In this document: one piece after another, positions 1 through 13,536 of the stretch
Position numbering within the stretch: the first letter of the stretch is position 1
Layout: each line of letters begins with the position of its first letter
Source: Apoderus coryli
Taxonomy: Eukaryota > Arthropoda > Insecta > Coleoptera > Attelabidae
Reading direction: 5' to 3'
Assembly (NCBI GenBank): GCA_911728435.2
Contig: OU452203.1
Coordinates: 12,917,651-12,981,650 of the forward strand
DNA length: 64,000 nucleotides
Program-made: the position numbers and the translations under genes
Notes under the pieces: model-generated
Seen by the model: the letters and a program-made list of their open reading frames with translations, nothing else
Databases searched by the model: none
What the model was told of the DNA's origin: nothing

Positions 1-3000
1 TCGAAGTCATTTTGCGACGTTAACCGTTTTAGTTCCTCCAGATCCTCCAAAAATTGTTCAAGGTGATTATCTGGTTACTACAGAAGATCGAGAGATTGAA
101 TTGGAGTGTATTAGTTATGGTGGTAAACCTGCTGCCGAGATAACTTGGATCGATGGATTGGGTAAGTTAACTATAAAACAGTTCGTTGACCTTGTTAACG
201 GTAATTTCAAATTATAGAAAATATTTACGTTTATATTCTTGTCTTTATAGGTAACGTTATAACGGAGGGCATAGAATATTTAGTTGATCCGCTGGCAGAC
301 GGCCGAAGATTTACGGCAAAATCGATATTGAAATTAACACCTAGAAAGGTGCATCACAATACCACTTTCATTTGTCAGGCACAAAACACGGCGGAACGAA
401 CACATCGATCGGCCAAACTGAAATTAGAGGTAAATTGGATGAAGTAGAATTGATTCCCCCTAAAAAAAACCTAATTATTTATCTATTTTTTTACAGGGTG
501 CTTTAAAAAACGTTGTGTTGTGTTACAGAATATTGTGAGCATAATTTAAGGGCATATTCTACATTAAAAAGTATGAAAAAAAGTTCACTCAGATGCTTCG
601 TTTTCATGATTTCTAATAGTTTATTTTACATTTATCCAAAACACGTTCAGATATCGTAATGTGATTTAGTACACGCAAATCTATCGATAAAAGGTCATAT
701 TTACGATTACAAAATGGTTTTCTACAGCATATACATCAGTAGAGCTTGTGCCGGGGGTCTTTATGTTTAGCAAAAAAAGCTGTAAGCCACTGATTTTCCG
801 AAAATTGGATTTGGCTTTAAGAAGCCAGATTAATTTTGCATAAAAAGTGCCTTTTGCACATTTCGCTCTGACGCACTGTTTTCGGAATAATAATAATAAA
901 TCAGTACGAATGGAAACTCGTACAGAGCAAGGCGCCTCTTTACAGAGGCATTTCCAGACCGTCTGTCAGTTGCCTTGTGCAAAAACCTTTGTAAGCGTTC
1001 ATAGACATTTGAAAGAATCCGGAAAAGTAATAGTTAATTCTGTCGATTCTATGGCGCCAAAAACTTCTGGATGTTTATATAAATGTTTATTCATATTTTA
1101 TATAGAATTGAATCTGCCCTTAAATGATCTTCAAAACATTCTGTGTTCTTTGATGTTCTATACAGAGTGTTATAAACATCAAAAAGAACAGTACAGAATA
1201 ATAAAAGTTTGTCAATACTATTTGTTCGGACCTAATCAAAAGTATTTGTGGTTTTAATTTCATATCTTAAATAGTTTCAGAGATGTAAAAGTGTTATTTT
1301 TGGGTTCTTTTTACAGAGTTCATAAGGATGCATTTTCCGAGATGTGTCTATATTAATCAAACCAACGATCTTATTGAAACACTCTGTATAATTTTTGTGT
1401 ATTCTTTATTTATTTTTTGTTAATTTTTAGGTAAAATATGCGCCAAAAGTCTCTGTAAACATCAAGTCTGGCCTAGGACCAAACGGGCGAATTCCTGAAG
1501 GTGCTGATGTGCGATTAGCTTGCAAAGCAGATGCAAATCCTTCAGACGTGACTTACCGATGGTTTTTAAATGACGAACCGTTAATTGGAGATTATACTAC
1601 GGAACTAGTTCTTCATAACGTTTCAAGGAAACACCATGACGCTATAGTCAAATGCGAAGTACACAATGCTGTTGGTAAAAGTGAAGAAAGTCAGACCTTG
1701 GATATAAGTTGTAAGTCATTCATCGAACGTACATTATTAATTGTAGGAGATCAAAAATTGACTTCTTTTTTTAGATGGTCCGCAGTTTAGAAGTAAACCA
1801 AAGTCAGTACAGGCGGATGTCGGTTCAACTGTCACGCTAACATGTGACGTGGATGGGAACCCATTTCCAGAGATCTCTTGGTACCATGATGATAAGAAGA
1901 AGATTGTCAGCGTAAGTTCTAACCTAACTCTTCGTGTGGATCATACAACAGCTGGAAAGTATTATTGTAAAGCGCACGTACCTGGTTTTCCAGATATTGG
2001 AGCGGAAGCTGTGATTTATCTCAAAGGTAAGACTTTAAAGATTGCACTTTTCTTATCATGACTCTTTCCATTTTGATTTAGACAATTTTTAATTCTGACC
2101 AGAATTTCTAGGTCCGCCATCAATAGTAAGCCACCGAACACAATTTGGTATTGAAGGTGATAATGTTCGCGTCGAGTGTACGGCATTTTCCATACCAGCT
2201 CCTGAAAGAGTCGTGTGGACGTTTAATGGTCGTGAAGTAGATTTACACGATCAAGAGTACTCGATCCTCGAAGATCCGTTACCAGAAGGTATCAAGTCAA
2301 CGCTGATTATCAGAGAATCCCAGGAACGACATTTCGGAATGTACAATTGCAGTGTATCCAATCCATATGGTAGTGATGTCGTGGAAATCAGTTTAATGCC
2401 ACAAAGTAAGATCATTTTTTCTGTTGTATACTGGCATTTTTAACGGATAAATGAAACTAAAGCTGTTATACAAGTCTTTGAGCATACATTTATGATAATT
2501 CTGTCATTATTATGCTCTTCTTTTTTTCAGAAACGTTCCCCATGCTGATAATCGTCGTCGGAGTTATAGGAGCCATTATCGTATTGATCATTGTGATTAT
2601 GATAATATTCCTCTGTCAACGGCAGAACAAGAAAAAACCGCCGCCGGAAAGTAGTAAGTGTTTTCATAATTCAGATATATAGGGGATATTTTTTGTTGAG
2701 GTTTCTGTCATGACTGGGGTCTGTAATGCTCTTATCTTGTTTCCTTTTTGTATCTTGTTTCCTTTTTGTGTTTCACATTAATATATCGTTTTTCTCAAGA
2801 CAATACTATATGTAGTTGACACAACACACGTATTTAAATTGAACATACATTTTGCAACAACAAAAAAATACCAAAGCGATATTCACATTTATTTCCACGA
2901 ATTTTAGTGTTTTGTTTTAATTCCTACCTTCTCATTTTACTTAATTCTCATTAGAAATTCGATTCTTTTATTAGTTTTTAATGTTTGCTGAATTAACGTC

Positions 3001-5775
3001 AGTAGGAACTGCATTTGAAATGTGGATATATCGAAGAGTCCCATGGACAGCAAGAAAGACCAACGAGGAAATTTTGAGGTCGATAGGAAGAGAACGCGAA
3101 TTGCTGGACACGATAAAGCGCAGGAAAACAGCGTATCTGGGGCATGTGATACGCAACGAAAGGTACCATTTCCTACAATTAATAATAATAGAAGGAAAAA
3201 TAGAAGGAAGAAGGGGTGTAGGCAGAAAGAGGATGTCGTGGCTCCGAAACATCAAGCATTGGACAGGAATAGGAACCACAGGAGAATTAATTCACACCAC
3301 CAGAGATAAGAAAAGATGGTCAGAAGTGATCGCAAACATGCATTAATGGATAGCAGCGGAAGAAGAAGAAGAGGAACTGGATTCAGAGTATTGAAACTAC
3401 ATTTTTGGGTCTCTGAGACAGCTTGAGTTTCTTTAATTTCTATTGAACTTTGTTTACCATATTTTTTACTAGGTTTTTAATTCCACGGAATAGGGGATAA
3501 AATGCAGTATTATTTGGCTTCTTCATAATATTCCTTGTAACCCTCATACACTTCTCAGATCTATCGATTAATTTGTTTATACCTTCATAAAAAAATAATT
3601 GAAATTCGCCCTAAAATGTACCAAAACTGCCTCCTTCTACTTGAGGGTAAACATTCTGCCAGGCCGTGTTTACCCCTAGAACTAGAGATATGCTAGTCCG
3701 ATCCCAAAATATCCTGGATACTTGGAACGTTGGACAAAGGTCGAAGCGCTTAGTAGAGACGGGCAGTTGTTTCGGGTGGCTGTCTGCCTCGAGTCTGAGT
3801 AGTAGGGGGGATAGTTATGCGTTGCTAGTCGTTTGAGGTGTCGGTACGGATCGCCCTGTGGTAGTATCCGAAACTAATTGATGCACCGTCTCTCCCATCG
3901 GGCAATCTTTAAGATGTCGAACCACGGCGATGTGGTCGATTAGCCCTAAGCATCTTGACTTGATCCTGCGAACCGTTAATATTCAAGGTTGGTATTGGAG
4001 CAAAATGGCAAACACCTAGCCTATCAATAGAACTGTGAGAGAGATGGTGTCCCGCTAGGTAGTGCTACTAGCGCCTTCTCGACTGGTGTTGACCTCGCTG
4101 GGGCGAACGGTTTGTTTAGTAGGCGACCCCTGGGTGGAAGTGGGAGTTGAAATGCTTCCATGTGCATATCCCTTGAGCGGGAGCATGTAACGTCGCTTGA
4201 GGTGAGATCACCCTGATTCTAGTATCTGAGACGATATCATGTACAGTGTAACCCGTCGGTCATGTAGCTAAGGAGTCGCTTGAGGTTTCAGGGACATGGT
4301 GAATAGCGGCCCTAGTATCCGAAACTAGCGCTACTCGGCCGTGCCATGCCAGAGGGCATATACTCTGTACATTCGGAGTATATTCTTCTTTTTCATCGCT
4401 CGTATATTTCTTCCCTCGAGTCCTTTTTTCCATTTTTAGGAACAAATAATAATAACTCGGTGCGAGGGAAGGACTACAGGTTGCGCGATTTATATTTATA
4501 TCGAAGCCCACTTGTGCAGGGCAGCCAGCGCAAGACAACTCTTGTACACATGAGCATTGTCGTGCCGGATCAGTCACCTTTGACCTGTAATCAATAAGTA
4601 CCTATTTATGTATATGTAGCCGCTATGCATATAATTTCTTGGTAATAGAGTACCTAAAAAAATTAAATTGAGTTTTACCGCCAATTTTCTGACAGACTAT
4701 CTGACATTGACATTGCTTATGTCATAATATTATTTAGAATTATGATTTCTTTTGCACACTGTCTTACCGATCAAAAAGCATGGACACTCCTAATTTTAGG
4801 TATATTCCATTTAATTATTTGAGGAAGTGTTTAACCGGACAACTTATATATACCTATATACAGAAATTTTATTAACTCGCCTTTGAAATGCACATTCCGG
4901 CAATTTACTTCTTGTTTTCTTTTTCCAGATACACATACCATTGAGAAGCAATGCAAAGAATCGGATCGTAGTTCAAACATATCAGATTTGAAACTTGATT
5001 TACGAACGGGTTCATCGAATTCGAATGTACATTGTGACATGGACTATATACCAGGGGCGGAATCAGAAACAGGTAGCGAATCTGTGATCACAAGAATTGG
5101 AGTGCCATTAGCTGGTCCTGTGAATGTAGCTGGTCAGGAAATATATCGGTATTCGGCTGATTATACGGAACCGAGTTTTCCGCCAAAGGTATGGGGAGTT
5201 ATAAAACTTTGCATTAGTTTCGTCGCTAATTTTAATTTACATTTAAGGATGGGCAAAACAATAACGGGTACGTACCGTATGTCGACTATACACGGGACTA
5301 CAATCCACCTTTAATGCAAGCTCCAATCAGCTCATCTCTAGATCCAAACCGAGAGAGTCTGCAGTCAACGCGACTTCAACTCAATTCACTTCAAACGCAC
5401 CACAGCATACCGGTATCCAGTTCGATTATGCCTCTTAACGATCTCAGCAGTGGCGTATCGAACCAGCCGAACGGCGGTATCGATCCTCGGTACAGTGCAA
5501 CGTACGGCAACCCGTATTTGCGCAATGCAAATATCGGGTTGCCTACACCGAACACTGCGAATCCGGCAGTGACGCCAGCGCCGCCGCCGTATTCGCGCGA
5601 GAATTCCCGACTAGCGATTTCGGGTAGTGCCATATTAAGTGCGAACATGATCGCTGCCAGCAACGGTTTAAACGGGAGTTTACCGCAAGTGACTCGATTG
5701 CCGAACTCGCCCACGAGTCAATATATTGTGAATAATTCGACTATTAAACGAGGTACCATGGCAACGCATGTATAA
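1..5775 (+). CDS. kirre: kirre/roughest (Neph-family) Ig-domain cell adhesion receptor, 5'-partial
   Basis: Exons read as <1-161, 251-429, 1431-1710, 1775-2026, 2112-2405, 2531-2653, 4929-5188 and 5248-5775. All have GT-AG borders and compatible phases, giving 691 residues in the window. The first exon opens inside or just before Ig2 (LTVLVPPDPPKIVQGDY), so signal peptide and Ig1 lie upstream of the window. Four Ig-type domains follow, with paired Cys and the Trp and YxC signatures (for example GKYYCKAHV and GMYNCSVSN). A single membrane helix (about MLIIVVGVIGAIIVLIIVIM) occupies exon 2531-2653, then basic QRQNKKK. The cytoplasmic tail is rich in Ser, Asn and Pro and ends in THV, a class I PDZ ligand as in Neph proteins. 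The family mediates homophilic and heterophilic adhesion with Nephrin/SNS/Hibris partners in myoblast fusion, eye patterning and nephrocyte diaphragms. Family call is firm; kirre versus rst cannot be separated because one gene often represents both outside flies. Confidence 0.93.
2960..3350 (+). mobile_element. RTE-like non-LTR retrotransposon fragment, C-terminal end of ORF2
   Basis: Frame 2981-3346 encodes the tail of an endonuclease/reverse-transcriptase polyprotein. Recognisable elements are FEMWIYRRV, KRRKTAYLGHVIRNERY, GRRGVGRKRMSWLRNI and DKKRWSEVIANM, in the usual order. The fragment is 5' truncated, as is common after target-primed insertion, and is followed by a purine-rich GAAGAA stretch. 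It lies in sense in the intron between the transmembrane exon and the first cytoplasmic exon of the kirre-like gene and is not part of that protein. Confidence 0.82.
3650..4600. repeat. GC-richer repeat block, probable untranslated end of a non-LTR element
   Basis: This ~950-bp stretch is visibly richer in G and C than its flanks and has abrupt edges. The phrase TAGTATCCGAAACTA recurs at about 3863 and 4313, with a related GTATCTGAGACGATA copy at about 4221, so it is internally repetitive. There is an AATAATAATAA run near 4445 and short palindromes. No convincing protein is encoded. It resembles the UTR of a retrotransposon or a composite insertion, possibly of the same insertion history as the RT tail just upstream, but I cannot name the family. 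Confidence 0.5.
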
Positions 5776-5779
5776 TATT

Positions 5780-5821
5780 AATAAAGAACTTTAAAAACGG
5801 TTTTAATTAGGTAATAATAAA
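5780..5821 (+). terminator. Candidate poly(A) signals of the kirre-like gene
   Basis: AATAAA occurs at 5780-5785, five bases after the stop codon, and again at 5816-5821. The second leaves a more normal 3' UTR. Cleavage sites cannot be seen from sequence, and a longer 3' UTR is possible. Confidence 0.4.
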
Positions 5822-5994
5822 GAGAAAATGAAAATCGCTGTGGATAAGCATATGGCATCGTATCTAAGTGTAAATGTTTCTGAAGCTATGAATACAGTGT
5901 TGCCGTTTCTGCTTAACTTTAATGTATACCGATGCTACAGATAATTTTACTATTGTTGTTACCATGATTCACGTGCAAATGCACAATTATATAG

Positions 5995-6505
5995 GGAGCC
6001 TCACTGGGTACCGCAACGATCTGTAATACATAGAAGAATTTTCAAGATTTGGCGTTACTTATACCTAATTCGACGGGTGCAGATCGGCTGAAATAGTTAT
6101 AAGTGACTGACAGTTCCGGTTACACCGGAAGTAGGTGTGAATTTGCTTATTTGAAATTCTTACCATTCTTGATTTATTTAAGTTTTTATCAAAAATCTTT
6201 AAATAATAAATTTTTCTTATGAAGAAACTTTTATTAATTAATTTAGATTCAATTTCTCGATGAAAAATAGTTTGTTAATGTTTTGGTAGATATTAAAAAA
6301 AGTTGTTCAATAGATAATATTAAGAATCAATTGAGATATCTATCAAAACTCTTTAATTAGTATTGAAAAGGAGGTAAACTTAGTTATTGTTAAACAAATT
6401 ATATGAAAAGTTGAGAAAATTTGGATCTGTCAAAGCAGTAGGTACTGGAAAAAATAAACTAATTACTTTTCTCAATTCAATTATTTTTTTGAACACCCTG
6501 TATTA
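5995..6505. repeat. MITE-like repeat, copy 1 of a family also at 35759
   Basis: The block runs from a TATAGGGAGCCTCACTGGG end to a GAACACCCTGTATTAAT end. It contains the near-palindrome TTCCGGTTACACCGGAA near 6113. The copy at 35759-36020 shares the palindrome, the order of the parts and the CACCC-GTAT end. No protein is visible. A non-autonomous DNA transposon is the simplest reading. Confidence 0.5.
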
Positions 6506-6509
6506 ATAT

Positions 6510-9500
6510 TTCCAATAACATTTAAAAAATCTTTTAAAGTGCATATTTTCAGCAAGAAATTCAACACCAATTAATTAATAAAGATTTAGAGCCAACCAAC
6601 GGTGTTTTAACATATAAACTTTAATAATATATCACAAACTGTAGCATTAAAGCTGTGAGGGTTATGCAAATTAAGTGTCTACCATTGGTAACTTTGTTAT
6701 TATTAGCAATCATTTGGTAATTTTAACGCTCCTTGAGAGAAGAATTTAAAAAACAATTGCGTATCGCATTTTTAACTTTAGTCGAAAAATATGTTTTAAC
6801 CCTGTTTTTCTATTTTTAAATTAAATTTAAATTTTAAACAAAAAAGCTTCTAAAGCATTTTGCCTTAAACTCAAAAAATAGATTTTATGATTTTAAATTA
6901 CTTTTCTTATCACCACTTCGCAACATATTAAAAAATAATAAAAGGAATTTGTGGCCGTAAATATAATAGTAAAAATAATGTGGCATATCTAAATAAAAAA
7001 TAAATAAATAAATCTTAGTTTTTGAGAAGCCGAAACTTTTATCAAGAGTGACATTTTGTCGCAGCTTTGAATTTTTTGTCCGTTTTGGTCATCTTGTAAA
7101 ACTTGCCAGTATAGAACCACCCCATGTTGTTTAGTGGGACATTGGTTTTTAATAAAATCACATTTGAAATAAAATTCATCACATAATAACATTGGAACAT
7201 ATTGAAACTGTTCAAGCATTGTTATTTTGTCTGTTTTTTCACTTGTTTATGGTATTGGAAGCTTAACGATAATATTTTTAACATCAGGATTACCGAAAAG
7301 ACGAATTTACTTTTAATCATTTTTTCATAAAATTCGCAATAAATTAATGATCTCATAAATTTATCCTTTTGGCAGACAATGTATTTGACGGTCTTCTGCT
7401 CTTTTTGAAACCAAGCTGTCTCTGAAAATGTGCATAATTAATATATTCTTTGTTTTTATATCGCTGTAAAGACGACTTGCTATATCTCCAAACTCAACTG
7501 CAACATTCCCAATATTCAATAGCTGATTGTATTTATTAATTTCATTAACATTTACTGTCGGCCTGGCCCGGAAAGTTTTTGTTTTTCTTTTCTCTTTTCT
7601 TATCCATCTCCTGAAAGAAGATGCAATAATAATAATTAAGGACCTACTAGTGTCAAAATAAAAATTAATATAAAGGCTACGTAAATATCCCGGTTTACAT
7701 CGTTGTCCCAGTACACAATGCACTTTTCAACTTTGGCATTGTCAAAAATAAAAAAAATCTTAGGCAATAACTATTCAACTTATCTTCAGCACACATCAGC
7801 TGACACTTGTAATAAATTGATTATGAAACTATATTATATATCCCTGTCGAAAATTATGGTAAACACGTAACATAAAAAAAACTGTACCTCTGTATAGCTT
7901 TAGATGTTGACGACAACGAAGTTGTACGTAAACAGAGAACTCTACACTATGGAACTTGATAACTATTTAGCCGAGCAAATTTTCAAAATTCTGCTATGTA
8001 TAGTTTTTCATATACAGATCGATGAGGTTTTCGAGTGACACACTGTATTTTTTGGTATTTACCAAATAACGTTTAAAAATATTGTTAAATAACAACCGAT
8101 CGATTGAAGATAATTTAGATCGCCATGAGGCCGTGTGTTTATCCACAACGTTGGTTTTATTGCTATTTAAAAGATTGGACACTATTATAGATAATGTTAT
8201 AAATTTTTGTGTGTTAAAAATATGTAAAGTGATCAAGAGACTGAAAAAAAAAAAGAAATCTAATTATTGTATTTATTGTATATATAATATACTGTAGCTA
8301 AAAAATATCAATCAAAACAAAGATTTATAAAACGAATTTCGTAATAATTGTAATTATTAATTTATATAATATTAGATAGATATGAAATAAACGTTTCATA
8401 AAAATGAGAAATGTGTTAGACGCATAACTATTTAAAGTAAATGCTCTCCTAAATAAATCTTTTTGCCTTCAAAGAGATAATGGATAATTTGTAAATGTAA
8501 TTTGTATCGAATTGGACAATTAAATTAATTGCCAAATTAAAAATAATTTAATGAAATTGATTAAAAAATAATCAGTGATTATTGCTGTTTTGGTGTTATG
8601 TACCAAACATTTTTGCCATACCTAATGTTGTTTTCATTATATGTTGTATATCCACACTTTCTAAATTTTTATAAATTATTTTTTATTTATTATACTTACC
8701 TACATGTCTCGTTTCATGGTTCTATAATTTATTATGTCCATGTGAAGTTGAATGTTGACAGACAGATGACTTGGGAATAACCCATTTTTGTGCAAATACT
8801 TTTTCTAAAAAAGTTGTACAAGCGCAAAGTGTAAAGTAGAAAAATATATATAAACGAACTGCTCGTGTCATAAGTTAAAAAAATTAATTTATTTATGTGC
8901 CATTGGAAAACAACGTACAATAAAAAAAATTAGGTTGGCACCTTAATATCCCTCCCTAAATAGCTAATTGTGAATGACATCTCTCTTTTTATCATTAATA
9001 AATTATAGTAAATAATAAATTAATGTACATATCAGATTAATACGGTAATTATTATTATTATAGAAATCAGAACAAATATTATACTATTGTCAATTTTTTA
9101 CAACAATATAAGTACATATACTATGGATTTAAAAAAATACTTCAAAAACTAGGATGATTTTTATATGAAATGTAATTTCATTAATTGTAGATATTTTTGA
9201 TTAATTTCTATATTATATAAATTTGTATTTAATTTATTTTTGAATTAAATATTCATTAACATCTCTGAGCTTCCAAGTGTAAGTTATTAATTTTTCTTAA
9301 ACATTATACTAGACAATGAAAATTTAGTTCCGTAGCTCATCTGCCGGTAAGTTACATAAATTATGGAATTAGAGATTATATCTGCCCGAACTCAACTCCA
9401 CACAAAAAATTTACTACGAATGTTCTTGTACCTAACGTTCATCAATGGGCCTATTATATGACGGATTACATAGTATATTATGATTGATTATGCGAAAGTA

Positions 9501-10660
9501 AATTAATTTCTCATTGCTGGTAATATATAAAGTGGTCAAGTTTATTTAATCAAAGTTTTATATTAATTTTTCCTTTTTTTCCGAAATAAAAGTGTGTCTT
9601 CGCAATTTTTTTAATGCTTATGCGAGTATGTAGTGGAATCATAATGATTTAAGTAAACTAGATGACTTTGTATGCTTTTGAAGTTTTCTATAAATCATTC
9701 CATACCATTTTGTTAATTTATTTTAAGCAAAACCATTTAAAAAAATAATAAGTAGGTACTATTAACCAATTTTTCTAACAATCAATATTAATTTTATATT
9801 AATTAAAAGATTTTTTAAAATTGTTATACTTAATTAAAAAAAATAAACTAAATTCAAATTGATATCTTAAATCAAAGGGAAAAGAATTGTTATAAGAGGA
9901 AGTTTCTTGTTAAATTAATAATAAAAATGAATTAAAATATATACCAAAGATATTTTTTCTATAAATTAAATATATTGTTTACTGTATTACGTAAATGTTA
10001 CTTAATAATTTTAAATTAACTATTTTTAAAGAAATAAAATAAACGTTATTAAATTAAAATTTTTAAAATTATTAAATTATGAATTTTCACACACACATGT
10101 TATATTTTATAACTAGAAATACATCAGCTTAAATTCTATATATTATTAAAATTTATGGCCTAATATTAATTATTCTTAATATAAAATCTAATACGAATTT
10201 CTGAAAATGTTAAGTTCTCGTATTACATTTGTAACCCAAATGGTGTTCAATTCAAGGCGGGGCTGGATGGACTTATTCATATAAATTTTTATTTGTTCTT
10301 CTTCCCAAAGATTACAAACTATTCAGTCACATAATTTGCAAAGAATACATCGTACCTATAATGATTTAGGTAAATTATAATCGATAATGTGGTAACTTCA
10401 CTATTAAGTGTGATTTTTTTATTATTAATATTCTTTAATTTTTGATATTTTGAATGTTATTACCTACTATTGAAGAAATTAATATAATATTGTATTTTTA
10501 ATTATTATTTAACATATTATAATTTGTTGCAATAATTTTTTTGTACTTAATTTCTAATTACTATTGTTGCAATATGTTTTGGCAATCGCTTTAATTAATG
10601 GAACTCGTATACTTGCTCATTTAATTTTAGTTTTATTATTTGTGATTATTTGTGTAATAT
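6510..10660. other. AT-rich intergenic DNA without recognised genes
   Basis: The stretch is dominated by A/T runs. The open frames in it are short, low in complexity and have no recognisable domain, conserved motif or splice pattern. No tRNA-like or rRNA-like sequence was seen. Confidence 0.6.
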
Positions 10661-10665
10661 TATCT

Positions 10666-11000
10666 ATACAGGGTGTCCCATAATAACATGGAGCAACCGC
10701 AGATTGCAGACATTAAAACAAGTTGAACACTTACCTTATTAGTACCGCAAGTCCCTTCAGTAGCTAGTAAAAATGACCTTCAAATATTCAATATTTTTAC
10801 TAAATATTTTATTTTGTAGATTTTTAGCAATATTGGAATAATTCCACAGTAAAAACATTAATTTTGCTAAACCATTGACGTGCGAATGAGGTACCTTACA
10901 TAGCCCAATATCCCAAAACTGTTACACCACTGAAAAAATCGGGTATTTTAGATTATTTTTTGCTGAAATTTAATTCCACGTGATTCTGGGACACTCTATT
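10666..11000. repeat. Short TIR element (MITE) with AGGGTGTCCCA-type ends
   Basis: The left end reads ACAGGGTGTCCCATAAT and the right end, reverse-complemented, ATAGAGTGTCCCAGAATC. The ends are imperfect inverted repeats about 24 bp long, around a ~335-bp non-coding body. It is a likely non-autonomous DNA transposon of the widespread CAGGGTG-ended type. Confidence 0.6.
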
Positions 11001-13110
11001 ATAATTTTTGTTTATTTTTATTGTATGTTTTTTTTTTTGTAAAATATATTAATTAATTAAAATTTGTATCTTTGTATGTACCTAATTTTTGTTTTATATT
11101 ATTTTATTTTAATTATTTTGTATATTTTATTAGTTTTTTGTATTATATTTATATTATGGAAAAAAATCATAATACATTATAAAATGGTCTTTCATTATCG
11201 AAAATGGACAAATAAGTTTTAGAAATAAATTTATTCATGCTTACTTAGACCACATGATTAATTTCATATGTGTTTAAACTCTTAACAAATTATTTATTGG
11301 TACGATTAAATCAGTATAATCGTATATTAAATTTCTCTCCGATTAAGCATTGTGTACATAGAAATGTAAAATAACTCTATAAAATAAGTAATACAAATAT
11401 TATGATTTGTTAAAAAAAATCAAGGAAAACAGGTCGTTTTATTATATTTTATCCAAAACAATAGCATGAATCAATTCAATTTGCTGTACTGTATGCAGCG
11501 GCAAATATACTTTCTATTATGAGGTAAGTATTAATTTTCCTAATAATACAAAATATAGACAGAATTTTAAACAATTTGTTGACGGCTAGAAACGTTGAAT
11601 TAAGATGCTAGAAGTGAAATAACTATATAATTTGTAGCTACAACATGGCGGTGCGAAAACAGATTATTCCATTAATATCTGCAGTTCTTTAAGGTAGTTC
11701 AGCTATTCTCAATGAGATGTCGCCATATCATATTGATTTACTGTGACAGAGTTTACACAGTTCTGTCAACATGTTTGCAAAAAAATGGCGACCGAATTTT
11801 TACCATTACGAAACCGCCATTATATTATGGATTATTTAGATTTTCTTTGTATGGTATGTTTTCCTGTTTCAAATAGTCATACAAGCATAGTAATACCATC
11901 GTCTATACTAATAATTAAGATATAATTCTCTATACTGTGAGATAGGCACTGTTGTCACTTTCTATACCGGTAGTAGTGTGAGCGTAGGACTCTACTTCGT
12001 TTTTAATATTTTAGATATTGTCTCTTAGATGTTAATTATAAATAATAAATAATGTTAATAATAAATAACTATATTTACAGCTGATTCTGAGTAACGTATC
12101 AATATCAGTAAGGTAATCCACTCATATCAGTTACACTAATGTGAGTATAAGCTGCAGACCAACTTGCTAATTAATTGAGTTTTGGAAAAGGACACGCGAT
12201 GAAGTGAGGATGAGTGAAAACATCTGATATTATTTGTCATAAATTCAATAAATAATATATATTTGACGGCAAATGAAAATTAAAACCACATGGTAGATTT
12301 GCTATTACTTCTGGCAGAAAAAATGTGATCTGATCAAAAGATCCTCCAACTGTTCTGATAGTTCTTTCACCGTTTCTGGACAGTTTACTAACAGTTTAAA
12401 GTGTACCGATTGTTTGAAAATAATCAGAAAATTGTAGTAACGCGGAGAATCTACTGCGCAGATTCCAACCTCAGCTTGACGGTTTCGGACGCTTGTGAGA
12501 ACAAACCTAGCATCACTTTGCTGTGAATTGAAATCAAATCAAATAGAGATGAGTTCATTCATTATGCATGGTATCCAATCATGGAAATTTTTTCACTATT
12601 AACAATAATCACTGCTTTGCTATATTTTTATAAAAATATATTTTTGATTTTGGATAAATTCTAAACATAACAACAACATATAGAGGTATAAAAGAATTAC
12701 GTAAATTATAATTTATTTGTATTCACAAATTACCTTATCCTTAGTTAAATGGGATTTGTCGAATTTCAAATTCAAACCACTAGTTTCACGGTTGTTCTAA
12801 ATTATAGATTTTAAAATTTGCAATATCAAAATTCGCAATAAAATGAACAAGGTAGATGAATTTCATTATTAGGTTGAAACGTTTGTCTATCCAATGCCTT
12901 TAATAGTTGTAGATAGTAGATTTTATTTATTCGTTTGGTAGTGCTTCATGTGCTAGCATTAGCAACACCAAAGATTAATGTACACAATTAATCTTTGACA
13001 ACACGAACACTGTTAATGTTTAGTAGGTCTAACCTAAAAATAATATGTATAGTATTATTGTTTTATGAAATATATAACCAAAAAAAGTAATTTTAATAAC
13101 ATATTTTTTA
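11001..13110. other. AT-rich intergenic DNA upstream of PSMG3
   Basis: I see no coding exon or named repeat. A TTTTTTAG-like acceptor at about 13110, just before the PSMG3 start, hints at a 5' UTR intron whose upstream exon cannot be located from sequence. The promoter of the PSMG3-GPN2 cluster presumably lies here. Confidence 0.45.
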
Positions 13111-13128
13111 GATATTATAATATGTGCT

Positions 13129-13527
13129 ATGGATCTGGTGTCATCATTTAACAATTTAGAATTAGCAGAGGAAACTCCAACAAATATCAACAATTTTGCA
13201 GCAAAAATCGGCGATAATCATACGGATTTTCTTATATGTAAATTCTCAAATTGCACCAAATACATCATAACGCAGTTTGGTAAAATTGGTAATTTATATT
13301 CCGTCAAAATTGAAACGGCTCCGAACGGTTCTATAGCTGCCAGTGAACGAGTCTACAATATTACTCCGTTATTAGGAGGCGATAATATTGACATCGAAGT
13401 TGGTGTACGGTACATTGTGGGTCAGTTAAAGATACAGACTCCAGTTATTATTAGTTTAACATTAAAAGATTATAAACTTCCTACACTAAAGGCTGTAGTT
13501 AAAGTTATTGAAAAGTATAATTCATAA
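13129..13527 (+). CDS. PSMG3: Proteasome assembly chaperone 3 (PSMG3/PAC3)
   Basis: A single exon encodes 132 residues, close to the ~120 of animal PSMG3. Family landmarks are ITQFGKIGNLYSVKIE (residues ~45-60), PLLGGDNIDIEVGVRYIVGQ in the middle, and SLTLKDYKLPTLKAVVKVIE near the end. PSMG3 pairs with PSMG4 and helps assemble the alpha ring of the 20S proteasome in the cytoplasm. The start at 13129 has G at -3 and G at +4. The stop codon is only 9 nt before the GPN2 start codon, with no poly(A) signal between, so the two genes may share one transcript. No frame damage is seen. Confidence 0.88.
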   Translation: MDLVSSFNNLELAEETPTNINNFAAKIGDNHTDFLICKFSNCTKYIITQFGKIGNLYSVKIETAPNGSIAASERVYNITPLLGGDNIDIEVGVRYIVGQLKIQTPVIISLTLKDYKLPTLKAVVKVIEKYNS

Positions 13528-13536
13528 AACAAGAAT

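Noticed and set aside
847..1257. 136-codon frame inside a kirre-like intron
   Set aside because: No recognisable domain. It lies between two well-supported exons and does not extend the receptor frame.
4346..4597. Frames on both strands in the GC-rich island
   Set aside because: They lie in a repeat with internal duplications, and neither shows a known protein motif.
5391..5714. Minus-strand frame opposite the last kirre-like exon
   Set aside because: Shadow of the conserved plus-strand coding exon.
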